Positions 51,470-60,701 of a stretch of 64,000 nt of DNA are shown piece by piece (position 1 is the stretch's first letter; the number at the start of each line of letters is the position of its first letter). Origin of the DNA: Crocinitomicaceae bacterium (GTDB lineage Bacteria; Bacteroidota; Bacteroidia; Flavobacteriales_D; Crocinitomicaceae); the NCBI GenBank assembly GCA_016708105.1, contig JADJGJ010000001.1, forward strand, positions 1,364,001-1,428,000. The letters are read 5' to 3'. The position numbers were made by a program, and so were the translations under genes. The notes beneath the pieces were generated by a model that made no database searches, had not been told where the DNA came from, and saw only the letters and a program-made list of their open reading frames with translations.

Positions 51470-52993
51470 TTATTCTTCAACCTCTTCATTCAACTCAGCT
51501 CTGATGCGTTGACTCAATTGTCTGTTATAGGTTTCTTTTAACCAGTCAAGATATGCATCTGTAGTTTTGGTGATGCAACGGGTATAATGTTTAAGTCTGC
51601 GTTCAACATCCTCTTGTAAATCTTGCTGTAGCATCAAGGCATCGTACATGTCTCCTGAATTTTCAGCTATTACTTCAAAGTGATTTTCCATTGAAACATC
51701 TACCGCATCTTTTCCTTTTTTTCCTTGGGCAATTAAGTCAAGATAAACATCTCGCATGGAAAATAATTCAAGTTTTGTGGGGTCTTTGAGCTTGTCTTTC
51801 AGGTTGCGTGGCAATTCATATTCTGCTTCAAACATCACATCATCCTCTTCACTGAGTTTTGATTCCAGAAAACGATCAGGGAAATTGAAGGCATCATACC
51901 AGTCAATATAATCTTGCCAATAACCAAAACGTCTTACATTATTCCCTAAATCTATAACGGTGAAATTATTTTTATTGACAAGTTTGCGTGAACCGCGTCC
52001 AATCATTTGATGGTAAAGAGTCAGTGATCGAGTAGCGCGGTTAAGAATGATGGTTTCAACAGTAGGCTCATCAAAACCGGTTGTCAAAATTCCAACAGAT
52101 GTTAGCACTGACCCGGGTGTGTGCTTAAACCACTCCAAAATATCTTTCCGATCAGTTTCACTGAAAGTAGAATCCAGATGACGAATGGGGTATTTATGTT
52201 TTTTAAACAACTCGTAAACTGAACGTGATGATTCAATTCCGCTATTAAAAATCAGTGTTTTTGTACCCACAGAAATTTCTTCATACGCAAAAAGAAGTTT
52301 CTCTTGCATAAAATAATTGCTGTATAATTTATCAGATGAGCTAACGGTGAAATCGCCATTTACACCAATTTTTAAACCGTGAAGATTTACATCATAGGTA
52401 TAGGTGTCAGCGTTAGAAAGATATCCACCTTCAATAAGTGATTTGATGCTTTCACCCACAATCAGTTTGTCATAATTATCTTTTAGTGGTAGTGCCCGGT
52501 TTGAACTTAATGGTGTAGCCGTAACCCCTAGAATATTTACATCTTTAAAATACTGAAAAATTTTTCTGAAAGAGTTGTTGTGCGCTTCGTCAACAATCAC
52601 CAAACCAATTTGTTTTACAAAATCTTTCTTCTCTTGCAAACGGTTATTCAAGGTTTCAACCATAGCGGTGAATGATTGATATTCATTCTGATCTTCCAAT
52701 AATTTAACTACGCTGTTCACAACTTTGTTAGCAATGCCCAATGCGTTAAGTTGTTTGGACGTTTGCACGCACAGCTCAATACGGTGAGTAAGGATGAGAA
52801 CTTTCTTTCCGGTTTTTTCAAGATATTTTTTCGCTATGTTAGAGAAAATAACTGTTTTTCCGCCACCGGTTGGTAACTGAAAAAGTAAATTGAAATTCTG
52901 ACCGTTGGTGGTAATTTCATCAATTATTTGATTGACTACTTTTTCCTGAAATGGATAGAGTTCTTTTCTACTAAAAAGACTTTCGTCAATCAT
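51470..52993 (-). CDS. DEAD/DEAH-box helicase (RadD-like SF2)
   Basis: 507 residues, SF2 helicase. Walker A LPTGGGKTVIF near 43-53, DEAH in VIVDEAHNNS near 137, TATP near 158, and motif VI in YHQMIGRGSR near 325 with the following arginine finger. GRGSRKLVNKNNFTVIDLGN is the typical end of the second RecA domain. The C-terminal 130 residues are helical and acidic. The layout resembles E. coli RadD (YejH), a DNA-repair factor; a type III restriction-like function is unlikely because there is no Mod partner. Confidence 0.8.
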   Translation of the reverse strand: MIDESLFSRKELYPFQEKVVNQIIDEITTNGQNFNLLFQLPTGGGKTVIFSNIAKKYLEKTGKKVLILTHRIELCVQTSKQLNALGIANKVVNSVVKLLEDQNEYQSFTAMVETLNNRLQEKKDFVKQIGLVIVDEAHNNSFRKIFQYFKDVNILGVTATPLSSNRALPLKDNYDKLIVGESIKSLIEGGYLSNADTYTYDVNLHGLKIGVNGDFTVSSSDKLYSNYFMQEKLLFAYEEISVGTKTLIFNSGIESSRSVYELFKKHKYPIRHLDSTFSETDRKDILEWFKHTPGSVLTSVGILTTGFDEPTVETIILNRATRSLTLYHQMIGRGSRKLVNKNNFTVIDLGNNVRRFGYWQDYIDWYDAFNFPDRFLESKLSEEDDVMFEAEYELPRNLKDKLKDPTKLELFSMRDVYLDLIAQGKKGKDAVDVSMENHFEVIAENSGDMYDALMLQQDLQEDVERRLKHYTRCITKTTDAYLDWLKETYNRQLSQRIRAELNEEVEE

Positions 52994-53260
52994 GGATGGT
53001 ACCGCTAAATTTTTGCAAAAATACCACCTTTAAATTGATTTACATCATAAACTTGCCTAAACTTTTTAAATTCTGCAAAATGATTTGATTATTGTGATCA
53101 TCCAACTCAGTATCTGCTGCGTTAAATACGGCGAAAATTTACGGTGACTAAAGTCTCATAAAGAAATCCAATTGAGCAATAAAATTTAATCATGCCTGAA
53201 ATAGGATAAGAAGTATTCAATCAGATTATCTTTACAGCAGAATTTAAAAAATCAAGAAAA

Positions 53261-54214
53261 ATGTCAGAAGCAATTGAACACGTTCGTTGTCTGATCATAG
53301 GATCAGGCCCTGCAGGATATACAGCAGCCATTTACACCGCGCGCGCAAGCATGAATCCGGTATTATATCAGGGATTACAACCCGGTGGTCAACTTACCAC
53401 AACCAACGAAGTGGAAAATTTTCCCGGATATCCTGATGGTGTTACCGGACCTGAAATGATGATTCAATTAGAGCAACAGGCTCGCCGTTTTAATACAGAT
53501 ATTAGAAGTGGTTGGGTAACAAAAGTTGATTTTACCGGACCCGTTCACAAAGTATGGGTAGATAATACTAAAGAAATTCATGCGGACACCGTAATAATTG
53601 CTACCGGCGCTTCAGCTAAATACCTGGGCTTACCATCAGAACAACATTATTTGAAAAATGGTGGTGGGGTTTCAGCCTGTGCTGTTTGTGACGGATTTTT
53701 CTATCGTGGACAAGATGTTGTAATTGTTGGTGCCGGAGATTCAGCTTGTGAAGAAGCTACCTACCTTGCAAATATTTGTACCAAAGTAACCATGTTGGTA
53801 CGCACTGATAAATTCCGCGCCTCGGTGATTATGGAAAATCGTGTGAGATCTAACAGCAAAATTGATTTGCTCATGAACTCAGAAATAGATGAGGTACTTG
53901 GTGATGGCAATGTTGTAACCGGAGTGCGTATCAAAAACAATAAATCAGGTGACAAACATGAAGTGGCTGCAACAGGCGTGTTTATTGCAATTGGACACAA
54001 ACCTAACACCGATGTATTTAAAGATTTTATTTCTTTAGATGAAACAGGTTATATCAAAAATGTTCCGGGTTCATCTCGCACGAATGTTGAAGGCGTTTTT
54101 GTATGTGGTGATGCCGCTGACAGAACCTACCGTCAAGCAATTACAGCCGCCGGTACAGGTTGTATGGCAGCGCTGGATGCTGAAAGATATCTTGCCGCTA
54201 AAGGAATTCATTAA
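53261..54214 (+). CDS. trxB: Thioredoxin-disulfide reductase
   Basis: 317 residues, FAD/NADPH flavoenzyme. GSGPAG at 14-19 is the FAD motif, the redox-active pair is CAVC at 140-143, GAGDSA near 157 the NADPH motif, and CGDAADRTYRQAITAAGTGC near 284 the C-terminal FAD motif. It keeps thioredoxin reduced with NADPH. The TATCTTTAC word at about 53226 is an imperfect promoter element. Monocistronic or cotranscribed with the following acpH-like gene, 51 bp away. Confidence 0.95.
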   Translation: MSEAIEHVRCLIIGSGPAGYTAAIYTARASMNPVLYQGLQPGGQLTTTNEVENFPGYPDGVTGPEMMIQLEQQARRFNTDIRSGWVTKVDFTGPVHKVWVDNTKEIHADTVIIATGASAKYLGLPSEQHYLKNGGGVSACAVCDGFFYRGQDVVIVGAGDSACEEATYLANICTKVTMLVRTDKFRASVIMENRVRSNSKIDLLMNSEIDEVLGDGNVVTGVRIKNNKSGDKHEVAATGVFIAIGHKPNTDVFKDFISLDETGYIKNVPGSSRTNVEGVFVCGDAADRTYRQAITAAGTGCMAALDAERYLAAKGIH

Positions 54215-54265
54215 TTACGTAGAATTACGGATTATATTTCTATACTTTTCGTCTAATTTCGCTTC

Positions 54266-54874
54266 ATGAATTTTCTAGGACATTGTTTGCTTTGTAAGAA
54301 TCATCTTGAATTAATCACCGGAAATTTCGGAGGTGATTTTTATAAGGGCAATTTGGATAATTTTGTTGATGTGCCAAAACACATCATGGACGGTGTCAGG
54401 TTGCATAGATTCATTGATGACACTACCGACAATTCAAAGCACATTAGAGAAATTGCACACTTTCTACAAAACAATGAAGTGCAGCGCGTCTCTTATATAG
54501 GAATTGATTTATTGCTTGATCACTATATCGCAGCTAATTGGATACAGTATCATGACACGCCTTACCTGCAATTTATTAATCAGATATATGAACGGGTTGA
54601 GGCAGATTTTGATCAATTAGATATTGAATTCAGATATTTTTACGCTGTCATGAAAGATTATAGCTGGTTTTTAGATTATCCAATTGAGGCAGGCATGAAA
54701 AGAGTTATGGTACAATATTCAAAGAGAATAGGTTTCGAGAATAATCTGCCTCATTCCTTAGACTTATATTACCAGCACCAAAAACACTTTGATACTTGTT
54801 TCAAATCGTTTATGGAAGAGATTACCGTGAAAACAGAAAATTTTATTCTTTCCATGAAAGGGATAAATCCGTAA
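54266..54874 (+). CDS. ACP phosphodiesterase (AcpH family, DUF479)
   Basis: 202 residues. MNFLGHCLLCKNHLELITGN and FGGDFYKGN match the family N-terminus; HRFIDDTTDNS near 45 and DLLLDHYIAANW near 85 carry the His/Asp metal-binding residues of the HD-like fold. Removes the phosphopantetheine arm of acyl carrier protein in E. coli AcpH; whether this member does so is an inference. Nearest neighbours are trxB and mltF. Confidence 0.82.
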   Translation: MNFLGHCLLCKNHLELITGNFGGDFYKGNLDNFVDVPKHIMDGVRLHRFIDDTTDNSKHIREIAHFLQNNEVQRVSYIGIDLLLDHYIAANWIQYHDTPYLQFINQIYERVEADFDQLDIEFRYFYAVMKDYSWFLDYPIEAGMKRVMVQYSKRIGFENNLPHSLDLYYQHQKHFDTCFKSFMEEITVKTENFILSMKGINP

Positions 54875-54883
54875 CTTACCTCA

Positions 54884-56320
54884 GTGAGGTTATTTCTTTT
54901 CATATTCATATCCTGTTTTTTAATCACGTGTTCTGATCAGAAAAAAGCTGAACCAATTCCGCATTGTCAGCGTGACTGGAAAGAGATAGAGGAGGACAGT
55001 GTTTTAACCATACTTGCTGAAAACAGCCCGGCTTCCTATTTTGTTTATCGCGGACGAAACATGGGGTACGAGTATGAATTACTCTATGAATTTGCCAAAG
55101 ACAGAAATATTCGTTTACAAGTAAAAATGGTGCATGACCTTGATACCATGATTCATTTGCTGAATCAATGTGAGGGTGATATCATTGCTGCAAATCTTGC
55201 CATCAGGCCGCATCGCAATGAATTGGTAAGCTTCAGTGTTCCGCATTTGATCACTAGAATGGTATTGATTCAACGCAAACCGCAGAATTATAAAAACATG
55301 AAAGACGATGAAATTCAAGATTCGTTGATCACGGATATTGAACAACTCAAGGGAAAAACAATTCATGTCTGGAAAAATTCATCGTACTACAGACAAGTAC
55401 ATATGTTAAATCAAGCTTATCAACTACAATTGAATATAGTTGGTACGGATGGAGATTTGATCACCGAAGAATTAATTCGCCAGGTGAGCACCGGTGAAAT
55501 TGATTACACCATTGCAGATGAAAATATTGCACAAATAGATTTACATTTTTATCCAAACCTTGATATCAGTTTACCGCTTAGCTATGAAGAAGAGATTGCG
55601 TTTGTTCTCAGAAAATCATCACACAATTTATTGGATACCCTCAATGCTTGGTTAGTGGCAGATGAAAACCGCTCAACCAGAGGTGAAATAAACCGAAAAT
55701 ATTACGAGCGAAAAAATTTATCGGCAAAAGCCAATCAAGAATTTTCATCGCTCAATGACGGGCAATTATCTCCCTATGATGAAATTTTAAAACGTGAATG
55801 TGCAATTTATGGCTGGGATTGGCGCTTGCTGGCAGCCATCATGTATCAAGAATCAAAATTTGAGACCTGGAAAGAGAGTTGGGCAGGTGCTTTTGGTTTG
55901 TTCGGCTTTATGCCCGGAACTGCGGAACAATATGGTATCAGCAAATCATCTCCGCCTGAAGCGCAAATCAAAGCCGCCTTGCAAAAATTAGATAAAAATT
56001 ATCATGAATGGGCCACTGAAATTGCTGACAGTTTGGAATGTTTGAATTTCACCCTGGCAACTTTCAATTCAGGTCGGGCGCATATTGATGATGCAAGGGC
56101 ATTGTGTGAAAAATACGGGAAAGATAAAAATGTATGGACAGGTCATGTCAACGAGATGATGCTGAATTTATCAAAGCCACATTATTATCGTGATGAAGTG
56201 GTTAAAAACGGCTACTGTCGGGGAGTTGAGACGTATGAATACATCATTGAGGTACGGCAGCGATATGAAGAGTATAAGGCGGCATTCCCTGATGCAGCAA
56301 GCCTTCCATTGGCCAGGTAG
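54884..56320 (+). CDS. mltF: Membrane-bound lytic transglycosylase F
   Basis: 478 residues, GTG start at 54884 (10 bases after the previous stop), lipobox LITC at about 16. The N-terminal region (about 45-285) is a type-3 periplasmic binding-protein domain (LTILAENSPASYFVYRGRNM, SVPHLITRMVLI), and the C-terminal third an SLT transglycosylase with the catalytic Glu in IMYQESKFE near 327 and GLFGFMPGTAEQYG following. This fusion is the MltF architecture: it cleaves peptidoglycan and senses muropeptides. Confidence 0.9.
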   Translation: MRLFLFIFISCFLITCSDQKKAEPIPHCQRDWKEIEEDSVLTILAENSPASYFVYRGRNMGYEYELLYEFAKDRNIRLQVKMVHDLDTMIHLLNQCEGDIIAANLAIRPHRNELVSFSVPHLITRMVLIQRKPQNYKNMKDDEIQDSLITDIEQLKGKTIHVWKNSSYYRQVHMLNQAYQLQLNIVGTDGDLITEELIRQVSTGEIDYTIADENIAQIDLHFYPNLDISLPLSYEEEIAFVLRKSSHNLLDTLNAWLVADENRSTRGEINRKYYERKNLSAKANQEFSSLNDGQLSPYDEILKRECAIYGWDWRLLAAIMYQESKFETWKESWAGAFGLFGFMPGTAEQYGISKSSPPEAQIKAALQKLDKNYHEWATEIADSLECLNFTLATFNSGRAHIDDARALCEKYGKDKNVWTGHVNEMMLNLSKPHYYRDEVVKNGYCRGVETYEYIIEVRQRYEEYKAAFPDAASLPLAR

Positions 56321-56342
56321 GATAAAAAAAACTAGTTCAGGC

Positions 56343-56372
56343 TTGTTCATTCAAATTCTATCACTACCTTTG
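56343..56372 (+). promoter_or_regulatory. rpsP promoter, -33 TTG and -7 TACCTTTG
   Basis: TTG at 56343-56345, 19-base spacer, TACCTTTG at 56365-56372, then CC. A full match to the Bacteroidota promoter; an RNA starting near 56379 would have a leader of about 80 bases. Confidence 0.75.
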
Positions 56373-56376
56373 CCGT

Positions 56377-56451
56377 CCCTGAACCGGAAATAGGTTTCGG
56401 CTTGCAAGGGAAAAAATAAATTATTAACCGGAGTTTCGGACTCCAATTTAT
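56377..56451 (+). promoter_or_regulatory. Structured rpsP leader with two hairpins
   Basis: Hairpin 1: CCCT (56377-56380) pairs with AGGG (56407-56410); inside it CCG-AAA (56384-56390, one bulged G) pairs with TTTCGG (56395-56400). Hairpin 2: ATAAATT (56416-56422) pairs with AATTTAT (56445-56451), inside it GGAGT (56430-56434) pairs with ACTCC (56440-56444) around TTCGG. The second hairpin ends 8 bases before the ATG. The fold suggests a ribosomal-protein leader; autoregulation is inference. Confidence 0.5.
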
Positions 56452-56459
56452 AATCACAA

Positions 56460-57011
56460 ATGGCAACAAAAATCAGATTACAAAGACACGGAAAAAAAGC
56501 ATCTGCATTCTATCACATTGTTATTGCAGATTCTCGCTCACCACGCGACGGTAAGTTTATTGAAAAAATTGGTACTTACAATCCAAACACAAATCCTGCA
56601 ACAATTGATTTGCAGTTTGAACGTGCTCTTCATTGGTTAACAACCGGTGCTGAAATGACAAACACCATGCGTGCTATCCTTTCTTACAAAGGGGTATTGT
56701 ATCGCAATCACCTGAACAAAGGCGTTACTAAAGGAGCGTTGACTCAAGAAGCTGCTGACAAAAAATTTGAAGCATGGGTGAACGATAAAACTTCTAAAAT
56801 CACCGGCAAATCAGAAAATCTTGCGGCTGCAAAAAAATCAGCGTATGAAAAAATGATTGCTGACGAACAAGAAAAAAATGCTGCTAAAGCTGCTAAAATT
56901 GCTGCAAAAGTAGTTCCTGTAACTGAAGCACCAGCTGCTGAAGAGGCACCAGCTACTGAAGCACCTGCAGCTGAAACTCCTGCTGCTGAAGAAAACAGCG
57001 CTGAAGCATAG
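56460..57011 (+). CDS. rpsP: 30S ribosomal protein S16, with alanine-rich C-terminal extension
   Basis: 183 residues; the S16 core is about 1-80 (MATKIRLQRHGKKASAFYHI, VIADSRSPRDGKFIEKIGTY). The remaining about 100 residues are a Lys/Ala helical region then an Ala/Pro/Glu-rich low-complexity tail (EAPAAEEAPATEAPA). E. coli S16 has 82 residues; extensions of this kind are common in Bacteroidota. First gene of rpsP-rimM-trmN6. Confidence 0.95.
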   Translation: MATKIRLQRHGKKASAFYHIVIADSRSPRDGKFIEKIGTYNPNTNPATIDLQFERALHWLTTGAEMTNTMRAILSYKGVLYRNHLNKGVTKGALTQEAADKKFEAWVNDKTSKITGKSENLAAAKKSAYEKMIADEQEKNAAKAAKIAAKVVPVTEAPAAEEAPATEAPAAETPAAEENSAEA

Positions 57012-57020
57012 AAATCAGGC

Positions 57021-57560
57021 ATGTTTGAAAAAGAAAGCTGCTATCGCCTTGGGCATATTGCCAAACTTCATGGTTTCAAAGGTGAGCTGAGCATTTTTCT
57101 AGATACAGACAATCCACACGAATACGATACATTGGAATCAGTTTTTGTTGAATACAACCAAAAGCTGATTCCTTTTTTTTTGGAGAAAATTGAAATTCGC
57201 CGTGATGGTACTGCCGTCATCCGTTTTGAAGATTATTCAACCGAAGATAAAGTGAAAAAATTTATTGGCTGTAGTCTCTACATGCCGCTTGAAGTGATGC
57301 CATCTGTTGATGTAAAACGCTTGCATGCTGACGAAGTAGTTGGCTTTGAAGTGGTGGATTCACAACATGGAAATATTGGATTTATTAAATCTGTTTTGCT
57401 CGTGTCCGGCAATCCTATTCTCGAAATTGATTTTAACGGACAAGAAATTCTCATACCGAATCAACCTGATTTTATACATAAAGTTGATCGCAAAGAAAAA
57501 ATTCTTTTTCTCGATACACCGCCCGGATTGGTTGATTTGTATTTAGGAGAAGAAGAATGA
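57021..57560 (+). CDS. rimM: Ribosome maturation factor RimM
   Basis: 179 residues. N-terminal RimM domain starting CYRLGHIAKLHGFKGELSIF, C-terminal PRC-barrel starting ADEVVGFEVVDSQHGNIGF with QEILIPNQPDFIHKVD. It binds S19 and matures the 30S head. It lies 9 bp after rpsP, the usual order, and overlaps the next gene by ATGA. Confidence 0.93.
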   Translation: MFEKESCYRLGHIAKLHGFKGELSIFLDTDNPHEYDTLESVFVEYNQKLIPFFLEKIEIRRDGTAVIRFEDYSTEDKVKKFIGCSLYMPLEVMPSVDVKRLHADEVVGFEVVDSQHGNIGFIKSVLLVSGNPILEIDFNGQEILIPNQPDFIHKVDRKEKILFLDTPPGLVDLYLGEEE

Positions 57561-58276
57561 AAACCAAACCTCCCTTTAGATTTAAGCAATTTACGGTTGA
57601 ACAACATGTCAATCAACACAAAGTTGGTACCGACTCGGTATTGCTAGGGGCATGGGTTAGCGGAGTTTTTCATTGTGTGCTTGATATTGGAACCGGCACC
57701 GGGATTCTTGCACTCATGATGGCGCAAAAAAATCAACAGGCTGAAATCATAGCCATTGAACCTGATGCAGATCAATGTCATGAAGCGCGAATTAATTTTT
57801 CTAACTCACCTTTTCAAAATCGCTTAACCGCAATTGAACTATCCTTGCAGACATTTCAATCAGAAAAAAAATTTGATTTGATTATTTGCAATCCTCCTTA
57901 TTTTGAAAATTCAACGCCTAATGCGAACGAGAAAAAAACAAAAGTGCGACACACTACGGAATTATCCGTAGAAACCTTATACCGCTGTGCTGCATCGCAC
58001 TTGAGTGAAGTGGGATGTATGTATGTGATTATTCCTTCTGACACGGAAAAAAATCATCTTCAACAAGCTGCCCTTCAACATCTCTTTCCAAAAAAAATTA
58101 TGCGCACTAAAAAAGATGATGGAACTATTGTCAGAACTTTGATTCAATTTTCGCACACTGATGACTCTTGCTTGTTTTCTGAAATGATTGTTAAGCATAG
58201 CAACAACAAATATTCGGCGCCGTATATTGCACTTACGCGTGATTTTTATTGGAAGGATTTGGAGAAGGAGAAATGA
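57557..58276 (+). CDS. trmN6: tRNA1(Val) (adenine(37)-N6)-methyltransferase
   Basis: 239 residues, class-I methyltransferase. VLDIGTGTGILALMMAQ near 40 is motif I, IICNPPYFENS near 112 the NPPY motif of N6-adenine/amine methyltransferases, and the N-terminal FRFKQFTVEQH motif with KVGTDSVLLGAW is typical of YfiC. Start codon overlaps the rimM stop by 4 bases, so it is cotranslated with the ribosome genes. Monomeric cytoplasmic enzyme. Confidence 0.85.
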   Translation: MKTKPPFRFKQFTVEQHVNQHKVGTDSVLLGAWVSGVFHCVLDIGTGTGILALMMAQKNQQAEIIAIEPDADQCHEARINFSNSPFQNRLTAIELSLQTFQSEKKFDLIICNPPYFENSTPNANEKKTKVRHTTELSVETLYRCAASHLSEVGCMYVIIPSDTEKNHLQQAALQHLFPKKIMRTKKDDGTIVRTLIQFSHTDDSCLFSEMIVKHSNNKYSAPYIALTRDFYWKDLEKEK

Positions 58277-58298
58277 AAGCAGCGTTTTTCTGATTAGC

Positions 58299-58694
58299 TC
58301 AAATTGGATTTGTCACAGCGGAAGAGGTGCCAATAACAAAACTTAAAATTTGAATCACTGAGAGGAGAAGCACAATAAAACATTTTACCCTGCCCTTCAG
58401 AGTTCTGGGAAATTTTATCCAAAATGGAATAAAATTAAAAATCAGAAAATAGAGATTACCCTGTTGAATTTTTGCTTGATGCTCGTAACTTTTAAAGTTG
58501 TCGGCAAAAGTAGATGGCCTAATTCTAATGTCTTCTTTTGGATGAATTTCTTTGTAAATACTCCTATTCAATAGAAACTTAATAATTTGAGAACTAATTA
58601 TTAAAGCGCCGAGTAAATATCTAATAGCCATTGGAAATAATCTAAAATGGGCAGAAGGCTGGAAAAATAAACCAACTATTAAATCGATAAACAC
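58299..58694 (-). CDS. Small membrane protein, 131 residues, unrecognised
   Basis: Hydrophobic segments near 1-20, 25-45, 80-98 and 105-125 with a basic/acidic loop between (IYKEIHPKEDIRIRPSTFAD). An internal start at 58631 (MAIRYLLGALIISS) is possible. No family recognised. Convergent with trmN6 and upstream of no clear partner. Moderate support only. Confidence 0.45.
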   Translation of the reverse strand: MFIDLIVGLFFQPSAHFRLFPMAIRYLLGALIISSQIIKFLLNRSIYKEIHPKEDIRIRPSTFADNFKSYEHQAKIQQGNLYFLIFNFIPFWIKFPRTLKGRVKCFIVLLLSVIQILSFVIGTSSAVTNPI

Positions 58695-58756
58695 AAAATT
58701 CTCAATTTCCGAGCAATTCGAATTTTTTTATTCTCACTCAAAAATGAATTTCAGAT

Positions 58757-60484
58757 TTAATCATTCATAGAAATCAAAAACTCTTCATTGCTGAGAGTAC
58801 GTTCCATGCGTTCTTTAATGAATTCCATGGCTTCAACAGGGTTCATATCAGCAAGATATTTGCGGAGGATCCAAATTCTTTGCAAGGCATCTTTAGACAT
58901 CAACAAATCTTCACGGCGAGTACCTGAAGCCAGGATATCAATGGCGGGATAAATGCGTCGGTTAGAAATTTTACGATCTAACTGCAATTCCATATTACCT
59001 GTTCCTTTGAACTCTTCAAAAATAACCTCATCCATTTTTGAACCAGTTTCTGTGAGTGCTGTTGCGAGAATAGTAAGCGAACCACCGTTTTCAATTTTAC
59101 GTGCGGCACCAAAAAATCTTTTTGGTTTGTGTAATGCATTGGCATCAACACCACCTGAAAGTACTTTACCTGATGCAGGTTGAACCGTGTTGTAAGCACG
59201 AGCCAAACGGGTGATTGAATCTAACAGAATCACTACGTCATGCCCACATTCAACTAAACGTTTTGCTTTTTCAAGCACAATATTGGCAAGTTTTACGTGT
59301 TTTTCAGCAGGCTCATCAAAAGTTGATGCTACCACTTCAGCATTTACTGAGCGGGCCATATCAGTTACCTCTTCAGGTCGTTCATCAATGAGTAGTACAA
59401 TGAGGTACACTTCAGGGTGATTAGCGGCAATGGCGTTTGCAACATCTTTTAATAAAACGGTTTTACCTGTTTTTGGTTGTGCCACAATCATTCCGCGTTG
59501 ACCTTTTCCAATTGGGGCAAATAAATCCATCACGCGGGTTGAAAGAGATTCATTTTTATGTCCGGTGATTTTAAATTTTTCGTCAGGGAATAACGGGGTG
59601 AGGTATTCAAACGGAACGCGATCACGTACATAAGAAGGTTCACGTCCGTTGATAATGTCAACCCGAATGAGTGGAAAATATTTTTCTCCTTCTTTTGGCG
59701 GACGAATTGCACCACGCACTGTATCTCCACGTTTCAGACCGAATAATTTAATCTGACTTTGTGATACGTAAATATCATCAGGTGAAGGTAAATAGTTATA
59801 ATCAGATGAACGTAAAAATCCGTAACCATCTTGCATTAGGTCTAATACACCTTCACTAATAACAAGACCATCAAAATTATATCCGTAAAAATCTTCTTGA
59901 GTTTGTTTTGGTTTGTGCTGGTGTTGATGTTGATGCTGGTGATGCGGTTTCTGGTATCCTTGTTTTTGTTGTTCACCACCACCGGTTTGAGGTTCACTCG
60001 CTTCAGGTTGACTCACGCTAGGCAAATCATCATCAATAGTTGCAACGCTTACTGAAGGTAAATCATCAGGTTCAACCGGAATAACCGGATCAGTCATGTC
60101 ATCACTATCATCTGCTGCAAATTCTGCCGGTAAATCAACAGGCGGTTTTGGCTTATCTTTTTGAAATTGTTTTTTTGGACGATCATCCTGTGGTCTTTTA
60201 GGACGATTTTCAAAATTTTTCTGCTCAGTTTTTTTCTCAGCTTCAGAAGAATTTTCTGTGAATAAATCCTCTTGTTTCTTTTCTGCTTTGTCTTGATTTG
60301 TAAGACGTTTACGTTTTGGTTTGTCGTCAGAAGATGATTCTGAATCAGGTTGAATGGGCTCACCGGTAATAGCCGAAATGAGTTCATTTTTTTTCATGTT
60401 TTCTGTGCCTGAAATTCCTAATGTATCAGCAATAGCCCGTAACTCGGGTAGTTTTTTCGAGTTCAGCTCGGAAAAATCTGTCAT
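58757..60484 (-). CDS. rho: Transcription termination factor Rho with disordered insert
   Basis: 575 residues from ATG 60484 (MTDFSELNSKKLPELRAIAD). N-terminal SAP/Rho-N helices (about 1-45), then a long disordered insert (about 45-210: acidic/Lys/Gln-rich with HHQHQHQHQHKPKQ near 185-200), then the RNA-binding cold-shock domain (SEGVLDLMQDGYGFLRSSDYNYLP) and the hexameric ATPase: Walker A QPKTGKTVLL, Walker B VILLDSITRLARAYN, and the Q-loop VLSGGVDANALHKPKRFFGAARKIE. The Bacteroidota insert is known to promote condensate formation in Bacteroides. Upstream in-frame starts add a hydrophobic stretch and are rejected. Confidence 0.94.
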   Translation of the reverse strand: MTDFSELNSKKLPELRAIADTLGISGTENMKKNELISAITGEPIQPDSESSSDDKPKRKRLTNQDKAEKKQEDLFTENSSEAEKKTEQKNFENRPKRPQDDRPKKQFQKDKPKPPVDLPAEFAADDSDDMTDPVIPVEPDDLPSVSVATIDDDLPSVSQPEASEPQTGGGEQQKQGYQKPHHQHQHQHQHKPKQTQEDFYGYNFDGLVISEGVLDLMQDGYGFLRSSDYNYLPSPDDIYVSQSQIKLFGLKRGDTVRGAIRPPKEGEKYFPLIRVDIINGREPSYVRDRVPFEYLTPLFPDEKFKITGHKNESLSTRVMDLFAPIGKGQRGMIVAQPKTGKTVLLKDVANAIAANHPEVYLIVLLIDERPEEVTDMARSVNAEVVASTFDEPAEKHVKLANIVLEKAKRLVECGHDVVILLDSITRLARAYNTVQPASGKVLSGGVDANALHKPKRFFGAARKIENGGSLTILATALTETGSKMDEVIFEEFKGTGNMELQLDRKISNRRIYPAIDILASGTRREDLLMSKDALQRIWILRKYLADMNPVEAMEFIKERMERTLSNEEFLISMND

Positions 60485-60689
60485 AAAAAATGGTAAGATA
60501 AATTGTGATGATCGATAACTAAAAGTGTTTGTGATTACGAGGCGCAAGAACTGTAGCACCAAAACGAATACAGTGCAATATTACTAATAATATTTTAATC
60601 TCAAAAATTACATGCTTAATTTGTGAACAATTTCATGTGGGCTCAGTATGAGTTTATAAGGTATAGCAATGATATTCATTGAACTTCAC

Positions 60690-60697
60690 TACCTTTG
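60690..60697 (+). promoter_or_regulatory. -7 element TACCTTTG abutting the rlmB start
   Basis: TACCTTTG, then AACT, then ATG at 60702. Transcription starting 4-8 bases after the element would begin at or within the start codon, so a leaderless transcript is likely. Confidence 0.6.
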
Positions 60698-60701
60698 AAC
60701 T

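Noticed and set aside
53223..53231. TATCTTTAC before trxB as a promoter
   Set aside because: Last base of the -7 element off consensus and no -33 element; left as a remark only.
60485..60562. Longer N-terminus of Rho
   Set aside because: Adds residues unlike any Rho start; the ATG at 60484 begins the known SAP-like motif.
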